Shown here: positions 52,594-61,320 of the stretch, one piece after another | Layout of the letters: every line of letters starts with the position of its first letter | Position numbering within the stretch: the stretch's first letter is position 1 | Source: Bacteroidota bacterium | Lineage (GTDB): Bacteria > Bacteroidota > Ignavibacteria > Ignavibacteriales > SURF-24 | Length of the DNA stretch: 64,000 nt | Reading direction: 5' to 3' | Assembly (NCBI GenBank): GCA_030706145.1 | Contig: JAUZPB010000004.1 | Coordinates: forward strand, 23,355 to 87,354 | Notes under the pieces: model-generated | Told to the model about the DNA's origin: nothing | The model's database searches: none | The model's input: the letters and a program-made list of their open reading frames with translations, nothing else | Made by a program: the position numbers and the translations under genes

Positions 52594-54303
52594 CTAGATA
52601 TCATTTAAGTCAAAATTTTCGATCGTATCTTTCATAAATTTCAGGAATTTTCCCCCCAGCATTCCATCAATAAGACGATGGTCATGGCTTAAAGATAAAT
52701 ACATCATCGGCCTTATCGCTATTGTATCAGCCCCATCAAGTTCAACAACGACAGGCTTTTTTATTACGGTACCAACACCGAGTATTGCAACTTCGGGCTG
52801 ATTAATAATGGGAGTACCAAAGAGTGTCCCAAATACGCCATAATTTGTAATAGTGAAAGTTCCGTTCGAAATATCATCCGGAAGCAGCTTCTTTGTCCTT
52901 GCTTTATTGCTCAACTCAGCAATCGCTTTAGCTAATCCTATTATGTTCTTTTCGTCTGCATTTTTAATATTAGGGACAATAAGACCATTAGGTTCAACCG
53001 AAACGGCAATTCCAAGGTTAATATACCTTTTTAGTACAATATTAGTGCCATCAATCGAGGAATTAAGATACGGATACTCTTTTAGTGCTTTAATGCATGC
53101 ATTAGCAATAAAGGGCATATAAGTAAGCTTTATATTTTCTCTTTTTAGAAAATCATCTTTATTGATTTTGATAAAATTGTGAATTTTCATCATATCCACT
53201 TCAATCATAGCGGAAACATGGACTGAAGTATCCCTGCTTTTTACCATATGCATCATAATTTTCTGACGTATATTATCCATGGGGATAAGCTCATTATTGC
53301 CATCTGAAAATGAAGGCTGATGCAGTTTTTCTTGTTGAGTCCTTTCCTGTAGGACTTGCTTTTGTTCTTCCTGAGGGGAAAAGCTCTTTTCAGGAGCTTT
53401 CTTTGGATATGAATAAGAAGGAGTTTCTTCTTTGGTCTTAACTATTCCTTTATTGCTTATGTAATCCAGAATATCTTTTTTTGTTACCCTTCCTTCAACG
53501 CCGCTTCCAGGGATATTTTCAAGTTCTTCAAAAGCGACGTTTTCCTTTTGAGCGATATTTAGGACAAGTGGAGAATAAAATCTCTTTGCTGAGGGTCTTA
53601 CCTCCTGAAAAGCTTCATTTGATTTAATCTCAGCATAAAGGCTGTCCATTTGAGGGACCCTTTTTTCTATTATATTTTCACTTTCTACAATTGGAGTTTT
53701 AACAACAGTAGCCGCCGGTTCTTTATATACACCCCCTTTTGATGTTATTCTGGCAACTATAGTCCCGACCTCTACTGTCTGCTGCTCACCAACAAGTATC
53801 TCTGCAAGTGTTCCATCTTCAGGTGATGGGACCTCAGTATCGACTTTATCTGTACTTATCTCGAAAAGGACCTCATCTTTCTTAACTGGATCTCCTGGCT
53901 TTTTATGCCATTTTATTATTGTTCCTTCCATAACTGACTCGCCCATCTTGGGCATAGGTATTTCAATAAGATTTCCTCCAATCTGGGTAGTCGATGGTGT
54001 TTCGGCCTGTTTCTTCTCAAAAGAAGGAGAAACTGGCGTTTTTTCCTGAGGCATTTCACTATTTTCAGCTGTTTCAATTACAGCCACAACCGTATCTACC
54101 GGAACGGTCTCCTGCTCAAAAACTTTTACTTCCGAAAGAATACCATCTGAGGGGGAAGGTATTTCAGTATCAACCTTATCTGTACTGATCTCAAAGATTA
54201 TTTCATCTTTTTTTACTCTATCACCTTTTTTCTTATGCCATTTTATGATAGTCCCCTCATTAACACTCTCCCCCATTTTAGGCATAACTACATCAATTCT
54301 CAT
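52594..54303 (-). CDS. 2-oxoacid dehydrogenase E2 (dihydrolipoyl acyltransferase) with two lipoyl domains
   Basis: Two copies of PKMGESVxEGTIIKWHKKxGDxVKKDE...FEISTDKVDTExPSP; PSBD VRPSAKRFYSPLVLNIAQKENV; catalytic SHDHRLIDG. Confidence 0.95.
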   Translation of the reverse strand: MRIDVVMPKMGESVNEGTIIKWHKKKGDRVKKDEIIFEISTDKVDTEIPSPSDGILSEVKVFEQETVPVDTVVAVIETAENSEMPQEKTPVSPSFEKKQAETPSTTQIGGNLIEIPMPKMGESVMEGTIIKWHKKPGDPVKKDEVLFEISTDKVDTEVPSPEDGTLAEILVGEQQTVEVGTIVARITSKGGVYKEPAATVVKTPIVESENIIEKRVPQMDSLYAEIKSNEAFQEVRPSAKRFYSPLVLNIAQKENVAFEELENIPGSGVEGRVTKKDILDYISNKGIVKTKEETPSYSYPKKAPEKSFSPQEEQKQVLQERTQQEKLHQPSFSDGNNELIPMDNIRQKIMMHMVKSRDTSVHVSAMIEVDMMKIHNFIKINKDDFLKRENIKLTYMPFIANACIKALKEYPYLNSSIDGTNIVLKRYINLGIAVSVEPNGLIVPNIKNADEKNIIGLAKAIAELSNKARTKKLLPDDISNGTFTITNYGVFGTLFGTPIINQPEVAILGVGTVIKKPVVVELDGADTIAIRPMMYLSLSHDHRLIDGMLGGKFLKFMKDTIENFDLNDI

Positions 54304-54335
54304 TTTACACCCTCCTCCTAAAGTTGTATAAAGGC

Positions 54336-56453
54336 TTAATAAGCGAGCATTTCCTTCAATGCTCTGTAGATTCTTTCCCGGGTTGGGAGTACTGCATTTT
54401 CTAAATTAGGATGATAAGGAATCGGAGTGTCCAGTCCTGCAATTCTTTTGACCGGTCCATCAAGGTGCTGGAAACAGTTATCAGCTATTCTAGCAGCTAT
54501 TTCAGCACCGAATCCCCCTGTAAGTGAATCCTCATGAATGATAACAACTTTTCCAGTCTTTTTAACAGAATTAAAGATTGTCTCTTCATCCAAAGGATTG
54601 ATAGTCCTTAGATCAATAATTTCAATTGAATATCCCATTTCATTTAGTTTAGCGGCGGCAAAACTTGTTTCATGAACCATTGCACCGTAAGTCACGACAG
54701 AAATGTCATTGCCCTCTTTTATTATCTTTGCTTTGCCAAACGGGACAAGGTAATCTGCATCGGGTTCGGGAGTGGTGGCATAGCTTTGCCTATACAATCC
54801 TTTATGTTCAAGGAACAAGACAGGGTCATTTATTCTTAATGCAGTTTTTAACAATCCCTTTGCATCTGCTGCATTTGATGGATAAGCAATTAGTAGTCCA
54901 GGCATATGTGCAAAAAAGCCTTCAATATTCTGGCTGTGAAACAGTCCGCCATGAATAAATCCACCGACAGCAACTCGTGTTACAACTGGAGCTTCCCAGT
55001 GATTGTTTGACCTGTAGCGATAAGTAACCATTTCATCTCTGAACTGCATAAAAGCAGGCCAGATATAATCACCGAACTGAATTTCAACAACAGGTTTTAA
55101 GCCATTTAGAGCCATTCCGATTGCAACACCTACAATACTAGCCTCGGCTAAGGGAGAGTTAAATACTCTTTGCAAACCAAACTGAGAGGACAATCCCTTT
55201 GTAGCTGTAAATACGCCTCCTTTATTGTCAGCAACATCCTCGCCGAAAAGATATATCTTATTGTTTCTTTCCATTTCTTCGCGAATGGCGTGATTTATTG
55301 CATCAACCAGTACAATTGGTTTTCCGGATGGTTTATTTTTTTCATAAATAAGTCTTTCTTTTTTCCCACTTTCATCCAGGACATATTTTGTAGCTGTTTC
55401 GGCTTTGGGATCATCATGCGTCATAGCCCAGTTTGCAGCTTCCTCGATATGATTATTTACTTCTTTTTTAAGCTCCTCATAGGCCAGGACAGTCATCACA
55501 TTACGCTTTAACAAAAGCTCAGAAAAATGGTTTATCGGGCACTTCTTTTGATCTGCCTCAATTTCCTCTTGTGTCCTGTATTTTTTCTGGTCATCTGAAG
55601 ATGAATGCGAAAGAAGCCTTACGCAATCGGCTTCGATTAAAACAGGTCCTTTGCCTTGCCTTGCGTACTTAAAGGCAGTTTGTGCCGCGGCATGCATGGC
55701 AAGAAAATCAGTGCCATTTACCCTCAGTCTTAAAAGGTTCTCATAACCTTTCATCATCTCTGCAATGGAGGCATCCTTTCCGCCTGACTGGAATTGAACA
55801 GGGACAGAGATTGCGTATTTGTTATTTTGGATGACGAAAACCACAGGGATTTTCTCCCTGCTTGCCCAATTTACAGCTTCGTGAAATTCTCCTTCACTTG
55901 TTGTGCCTTCGCCGCTGCTGACATATGTAACAGAATTAATTCCCTTTTTTACGTTAGCAAGTGCACTTCCAACAGCCTGAAGGAACTGCGTACCTGTCGG
56001 GCTTGACTGAGTTGGAATATTAAGCTCCTTATATCCCCAATGGCATGGCATCTGCCTGCCGCCTGTCATAGGATCATCGGCTTTTGCAAGCATTGTTAGA
56101 AAAACTTCCTCAGGTTTTACTCCCATAGCTAAAGTAAAAGCCAGATCCCTGTAATATGGGAAGGCCCAGTCAATTCCCTTTTTCATTGCAAGAGCACATG
56201 CAACCTGAGTAGCCTCATGCCCGGCTCCTGGAATATGGAAAAAGGATTTCCCTTGTTTAAGAAGGTTCATGGCTTTTATATCGATTTGCCTCGACATATA
56301 CATCATTCTTAAGGCATTCATCAGCTCATTTTTAGTAAGGCCCCCGAAGGAATCAATTTTCCCTGTTGGGGTTTCCTCCCTTTGGGTTTCAGCAGCCGTC
56401 ATATTCTCTGCTCTATTTTCATTTTCCCTAGTCATTTTCTCTATTCCTTCCAA
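54336..56453 (-). CDS. 2-oxoacid dehydrogenase E1, fused alpha-beta
   Basis: E1-alpha half (FFHIPGAGHEATQVACALAM, SSGEGTTSEGEFHEAVNWAS) fused to transketolase-like E1-beta half (VDAINHAIREEMERNNKIYLFGEDVADNKGGVF). Confidence 0.95.
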   Translation of the reverse strand: MEGIEKMTRENENRAENMTAAETQREETPTGKIDSFGGLTKNELMNALRMMYMSRQIDIKAMNLLKQGKSFFHIPGAGHEATQVACALAMKKGIDWAFPYYRDLAFTLAMGVKPEEVFLTMLAKADDPMTGGRQMPCHWGYKELNIPTQSSPTGTQFLQAVGSALANVKKGINSVTYVSSGEGTTSEGEFHEAVNWASREKIPVVFVIQNNKYAISVPVQFQSGGKDASIAEMMKGYENLLRLRVNGTDFLAMHAAAQTAFKYARQGKGPVLIEADCVRLLSHSSSDDQKKYRTQEEIEADQKKCPINHFSELLLKRNVMTVLAYEELKKEVNNHIEEAANWAMTHDDPKAETATKYVLDESGKKERLIYEKNKPSGKPIVLVDAINHAIREEMERNNKIYLFGEDVADNKGGVFTATKGLSSQFGLQRVFNSPLAEASIVGVAIGMALNGLKPVVEIQFGDYIWPAFMQFRDEMVTYRYRSNNHWEAPVVTRVAVGGFIHGGLFHSQNIEGFFAHMPGLLIAYPSNAADAKGLLKTALRINDPVLFLEHKGLYRQSYATTPEPDADYLVPFGKAKIIKEGNDISVVTYGAMVHETSFAAAKLNEMGYSIEIIDLRTINPLDEETIFNSVKKTGKVVIIHEDSLTGGFGAEIAARIADNCFQHLDGPVKRIAGLDTPIPYHPNLENAVLPTRERIYRALKEMLAY

Positions 56454-56469
56454 TTTTTAATCAACCAGT

Positions 56470-57177
56470 TTATTGGACTGGATGAATTATTTCCCTCTTA
56501 TTCTGCTCATTGACCTTATCATAACTGAAGACCTCGGAAAAGTTGCTCACCAATCTGGATTTTACCTCGCTTAAGTTTATCTCCATTCCCAATTCCTTCT
56601 TTAATGAAGTAACTTCTTTGTCTTTTATTCCGCACGGAATAATTCCATTAAAAAGTGATAAGTCTGTATTAACATTAAAAGCAAAGCCATGCATTGTTAT
56701 CCACCTGCTAACTTTTATTCCAATTGCAGCAATTTTTCTATGGTCTATCCAAACCCCAGTAAGTTTATCTATTCTTGTAGCATTAATTCCATAATCCTTA
56801 CAGGTACGAATAATAACTTCTTCAAGTCCGCGTAGATAAAGGTGAGTATCCTCTTTCCAGAGTTTTAGATCAATTATCGGATAGCCGACAATCTGTCCTG
56901 GCCCATGATATGTAATATCCCCTCCGCGGTCTATCTCGAAGATGGATATATTATTCTTCTTAAGAAACTCCTCTGAGCTTATTAGATTTGCTTTGTCAGT
57001 TACTTTTCCCAATGTATATGTATTGGGATGTTCCAGAAGATAGAGAGTATCATTTATACTGTTGTTTCTTCTTAATTCAAAAGTTTTTTTCTGCAGATCC
57101 CAGGCATTGTCATATGCTATCATGCCAAGGTCGAAATAATCAATTTCTCTAAATGTGAATTGCCTCTCCATAAGCAT
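56470..57177 (-). CDS. lipB: Lipoyl(octanoyl) transferase
   Basis: RGGDITYHGPGQIVGYPIIDL, TGVWIDHRKIAAIGIKVSRWITMHGFAFNVN, GIIPCGI. Confidence 0.96.
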   Translation of the reverse strand: MLMERQFTFREIDYFDLGMIAYDNAWDLQKKTFELRRNNSINDTLYLLEHPNTYTLGKVTDKANLISSEEFLKKNNISIFEIDRGGDITYHGPGQIVGYPIIDLKLWKEDTHLYLRGLEEVIIRTCKDYGINATRIDKLTGVWIDHRKIAAIGIKVSRWITMHGFAFNVNTDLSLFNGIIPCGIKDKEVTSLKKELGMEINLSEVKSRLVSNFSEVFSYDKVNEQNKREIIHPVQ

Positions 57178-58576
57178 TTGCTACTGCTTCCATATTTGAT
57201 TCTGATAAAGTTGGATGTGCATGAACAGTTTTGATGATTGTTTCAAATGTTGCCTCCATTGATTTAGCTAGTGTGAACTCGGCAATAAGTTCTGTCGCTT
57301 CAGAGCCTATTATATGAGCGCCCAAAAGTTCACCATATTTACTATCAAAAATTACTTTTACCATTCCTTCTCTTTCTCCAACGGCAAAAGCTTTACCGCT
57401 GGCCGAATAAGGAAATCTTCCAATTTTTAGATCATAGCCTTCTGCCAAAGCTTTTTCTTCTGTCAAACCTACGCTTGCAACCTGGGGCTGGCAATAAGTG
57501 CACCCCGGGATCATATCATAATCAATTGCAGGAGGATTTAATCCCTTTATTGTCTCAACGCAATGGATCCCTTCAGCAGAAGCAACGTGAGCAAGCCATG
57601 GTGGGCCTATTACATCTCCAATGGCAAAAATATCATTTATATTTGTCTGATAAGTTCTCTTATCTACTTTTATATGGTTTTTGAATAATTCAATGCCAAG
57701 GTTTTCGAGCCCGAAACCCTCTACATTACCTGTAACACCTATGGCATTTAGAGCAATATCAGCAGAAATAACACTTGTTTTACCCTCGGAATTCAAAGTT
57801 ACTTCAACACGGTTTCCTTTAATTTCTGCCTTCTCGACAATAGATCTGGTATGAATTGTAATACCTTTTTTCTTTAATTCCTTTGTGAGAGCTTCACTGA
57901 TCTCTTTGTCTTCAATGGGCAGTATACTGTTTAAGGCTTCAACTACAGTTACCTTTGTACCAAAGACGCTATAGAAGTATGCAAATTCAATTCCAATTGC
58001 CCCAGCACCAATAATTATCATCTCTGCCGGCATATCTTTTAGTACCATTGCCTCTGTACTTGTAATTATCTTTTCTCCGTCTACAGGGATCTGTTTAATA
58101 GTTCTTGCTCTTGCCCCTGTAGCTATAATTATTTTGCTGGCTTCAATGCTTTCGGTTATATTTCCATTCTGATCAAAAACTTCAAGCACTTTCTCATTAG
58201 CAAATTTTCCAAAGCCTCTGATGCGGTCAATTTTGTTTTTCTTCATCAGATATTCAACATTCCTTGCTAATCTGTCAGCAACATCTCTGCTTCTTTTAAT
58301 AATCTTTGGAAAATCAAACGAGCAATTCTCAACATTTATCCCAAATTGTCCGGCATTTTTAATCTTCTCATACAAATCTGCGTTCTTAAGCAAAGCTTTA
58401 GTGGGGATGCACCCCCAGTTAAGACAAATTCCCCCTAAGTTATCTTTATCAATTATTACTGTCTTAAAACCCAGTTGTGCGGATCTAATGGCAGCTACAT
58501 ACCCACCTGGTCCACCACCTAAAATAGCAATATCATATTTACCTGACATTATTGCCCCGCTATCTGTAATATTCAC
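57149..58576 (-). CDS. lpdA: Dihydrolipoyl dehydrogenase
   Basis: AILGGGPGGYVAAIRSAQLG, GGICLNWGCIPTKALL, AHAHPTLSE-type C-term (VHAHPTLSESNMEA). Confidence 0.96.
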   Translation of the reverse strand: MNITDSGAIMSGKYDIAILGGGPGGYVAAIRSAQLGFKTVIIDKDNLGGICLNWGCIPTKALLKNADLYEKIKNAGQFGINVENCSFDFPKIIKRSRDVADRLARNVEYLMKKNKIDRIRGFGKFANEKVLEVFDQNGNITESIEASKIIIATGARARTIKQIPVDGEKIITSTEAMVLKDMPAEMIIIGAGAIGIEFAYFYSVFGTKVTVVEALNSILPIEDKEISEALTKELKKKGITIHTRSIVEKAEIKGNRVEVTLNSEGKTSVISADIALNAIGVTGNVEGFGLENLGIELFKNHIKVDKRTYQTNINDIFAIGDVIGPPWLAHVASAEGIHCVETIKGLNPPAIDYDMIPGCTYCQPQVASVGLTEEKALAEGYDLKIGRFPYSASGKAFAVGEREGMVKVIFDSKYGELLGAHIIGSEATELIAEFTLAKSMEATFETIIKTVHAHPTLSESNMEAVANAYGEAIHI

Positions 58577-58631
58577 TTAATATAATCAACAATTGCGTTA
58601 AAAAAAACATTCCTGTTATCATAGATCATCT

Positions 58632-58993
58632 TCATTCTATGTTATCCAGAAGCAGGAATGTACTTTCCTTGTATTCAACATTTTCAGACATATTCTTGTA
58701 CTCATAAGCGCACAGCTTGAATATTGGACAAATAGAACAATTCGGAAGAGTTTGCCTGCATATCTAATTGGTTTTTCAATTAAAAGAAGGTCAGATTTTG
58801 CAACTTCTTCCCAGCTTTGGAATTCCTTTTTAAGATTAACAAATGACCTATAAGAGTTCCTGTCATTTGTATTTTGTGACAAAATCGTGGCAATTAGTAT
58901 ATCCACCGGGTCCGGATTAGGATTTTTTTGTATAGGCAGACCATATTTTTTTATTAGGAGTTTGTTTATTTTTGCTATCTCTTCTTTTATCAT
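58632..58993 (-). pseudogene. nth: Endonuclease III remnant with out-of-frame internal deletion
   Basis: N-part DPVDILIATILSQNTNDRNSYRSFVNLKKEF...LLLIEKPIRYAG in frame; downstream, in another frame, ICRQTLPNCSICPIFKLCAYEYKNMSENVEYKESTFLLLDNIE* gives the Fe-S loop C-X6-C-X2-C-X5-C; catalytic middle absent. Confidence 0.85.
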
Positions 58994-59206
58994 TGTTTAT
59001 TACCAGCCGGATTATTTATTAAGATAAAAGATTTCCTTTTTAGCTTACAAGACATTTAATTAGAATTTAGATAAAGATTAAAAAGGAATATTGATCTAAT
59101 TAGTGTTACATTTAAATTTAAAATATTTTATTCTGATTAAACGGAATTTTGGATTTTTTCTATATTTTATAAAGTCAGAGGAATCGAAGATAAAAATAGT
59201 GGAGGA

Positions 59207-60562
59207 ATGATGCCCACCTTAATGGTAAGTATTTCTGGCATAAGAGGGATCATCGGTGATGGCCTGGAACCCGATGTTCTTGTCAGATATACGTCGGCCT
59301 ATGCTGATTTTTGCGGCAAAGGTAAGATTGTTGTAGGCAGAGATGCAAGAATCTCTGGTGAGATGGTTAAAAGTATTGTTATAGGGACACTGATTGCCAA
59401 AGGACATGAAGTTATTGATATTGGAATAACCCCTACACCAACGGTTCAGTATACCGTAAAGCAAATAAAAGCTGCAGGCGGAATTGCAATTACAGCAAGC
59501 CATAATCCAAATGAATGGAATGCCCTTAAATTATTAAATAAGACAGGGCAGTTTATGAGTCTTGAGGAAAATGTCGAACTTCAGAGGATCTATGCTGCTG
59601 GTCAAAGCAAATACGAAAGCTGGGATAAGCTAGGTAAACTTACTACTTATTCAGAAGGCCTTTGGAAACATGTCAAAGATGCAATAAACCTTGAATATAT
59701 TGACATTCAGTCTATTAAGAAAAGGAAATTTAAAGTAGTTGCAGACTGCGTAAATGGCGCCGGAGTCTATGTTATACCAAATCTGCTTCGTGAATTCGGC
59801 TGCGAAGTAATTGAGTTGAACACTGAAAAGACAGGAATTTTTCCAAGGCTGCCTGAACCATTGCCTGAAAACCTAACTGAAACAATGAAAGTAGTAAAGC
59901 AAACCGGTGCTGACCTTGCTGTTGTAGTAGATCCGGATGTTGACCGCTTGGTTTTAATTACTGAAAAAGGTGAACCCTTTGGCGAAGAAAATACAATAAC
60001 ACAGGCAGTTAAGTTTGTTCTTTCAAAGAAAAAAGGTAATGTAGCTGTTAACCTATCAACTACAAGAGCTGTAGATGATGTTGCAGGTGAATTTGGATGC
60101 CAGGTATTCCGCTCCCCGGTTGGAGAAGCTAATGTCGTAAAGAAAATGATTGAAACAGGATCTATAATAGGTGGAGAAGGCAGCGGTGGTGTTATTTATC
60201 CAGCACTTCATTATGGACGAGATGCCCTGGTTGGCATTGCTATAACACTTCAGCACCTGCTTGAGTTTGGAGGAACATTAGGTGAATTGAAGAAATCACT
60301 TCCGCAGTATTTTATTGCTAAAAGAAAGATTGAACTCCTTGGCCATAATCCTGATGATATCATTAAAGAGCTTAGAGATAAGTACTGTAACGAAAAAATA
60401 AATACTGAAGATGGATTGAAAATCGATTTTGCTGATCATTGGGTACATTTCAGGAAGTCAAATACTGAACCAATAATAAGATGTATTACAGAGGCAAAGT
60501 CAATAGATGAGGCAGAAAGATATATTGATAAGTACTTTTCTGAAATAAAGGGCTTTTTTTAA
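59207..60562 (+). CDS. glmM: Phosphohexomutase (phosphoglucosamine mutase/phosphomannomutase family)
   Basis: ITASHNPNEWNALK, VVDPDVDRLVLI, GGEGSGGVIYPALHYGRD, RKSNTEPIIR. Confidence 0.9.
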   Translation: MMPTLMVSISGIRGIIGDGLEPDVLVRYTSAYADFCGKGKIVVGRDARISGEMVKSIVIGTLIAKGHEVIDIGITPTPTVQYTVKQIKAAGGIAITASHNPNEWNALKLLNKTGQFMSLEENVELQRIYAAGQSKYESWDKLGKLTTYSEGLWKHVKDAINLEYIDIQSIKKRKFKVVADCVNGAGVYVIPNLLREFGCEVIELNTEKTGIFPRLPEPLPENLTETMKVVKQTGADLAVVVDPDVDRLVLITEKGEPFGEENTITQAVKFVLSKKKGNVAVNLSTTRAVDDVAGEFGCQVFRSPVGEANVVKKMIETGSIIGGEGSGGVIYPALHYGRDALVGIAITLQHLLEFGGTLGELKKSLPQYFIAKRKIELLGHNPDDIIKELRDKYCNEKINTEDGLKIDFADHWVHFRKSNTEPIIRCITEAKSIDEAERYIDKYFSEIKGFF

Positions 60563-60570
60563 TTGTTTTA

Positions 60571-60615
60571 AATGCGCTGGGGAATATGAGAGAAAAATAT
60601 TTCCCAGTGCTTTAA
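60571..60615. terminator. Hairpin between convergent genes
   Basis: GCGCTGGGGAATAT / ATATTTCCCAGTGC (stem with G-U pairs). Confidence 0.6.
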
Positions 60616-61259
60616 TACTGGTAATTTTCATTTCTTTGTAAAATGTCGATTACTTCTTCATCAGAGACTTGAGAAAAGTCCTCATAGTAAGATCCTACTC
60701 CAGAAAAATCCCGGCTGCTAATTGCACATACTACTTCATCTGCAATTACTGCAATGCTATGACAAGTTTCTTCAGGGGCAACAGGAACAGAAACAATAAC
60801 TTTCATTTTCCCTTTTCCTTTTAAGGCCCGGACTGCAGCTTTCATAGTGGCACCTGTAGCCATTCCGTCGTCAACTAAAATTATTTTTTTACCTGTTAAA
60901 TTTGGGAAGGGCCTGTTATTCCTATAAAACTTCTCCCTTCTATTTAATTCTTCTGTCTCAAGCTTCAAGACAGTTTTTATCATATCATCAGAGATATTGA
61001 AGATCCTTATAACATTGTCGTTGAATATTTTTAGCCCGCCTGAAGCTATTGCACCAAAAGCCAGTTCTTCCCGTCCCGGCACGCCAAGTTTTCTTACAAG
61101 AAAAACATCAAGAGGAGCATGGATCAATTGTGAAACTTCATATGCAACCGGAACTCCACCCCTTGGCAAAGCAAGAATTAGAACATCTTCCCGGTTTGAA
61201 TAATCCATTAATAGTTCAGCTAACTTTTCTCCTGCATCTTTCCTGTCGATAAAGTACAT
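60612..61259 (-). CDS. Phosphoribosyltransferase family protein
   Basis: ILALPRGGVPVAYEVSQLIHAPLDVFLVRKLGVPGREELAFGAIASGG; PRPP loop VILVDDGMATGATMKAAVRAL. Confidence 0.92.
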   Translation of the reverse strand: MYFIDRKDAGEKLAELLMDYSNREDVLILALPRGGVPVAYEVSQLIHAPLDVFLVRKLGVPGREELAFGAIASGGLKIFNDNVIRIFNISDDMIKTVLKLETEELNRREKFYRNNRPFPNLTGKKIILVDDGMATGATMKAAVRALKGKGKMKVIVSVPVAPEETCHSIAVIADEVVCAISSRDFSGVGSYYEDFSQVSDEEVIDILQRNENYQY

Positions 61260-61320
61260 ATATATTTCCCCCCGGCTGCTTAAGATATTTTATATCTATT
61301 TACTGTTAGGAAAATCTTCC

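Noticed and set aside
58637-58993. Treating the 118 aa ORF as an intact small Nth-like protein
   Set aside because: Its last ~40 residues are an out-of-frame reading of a recognisable Nth Fe-S C-terminus, so the ORF is a deletion product rather than a designed short protein
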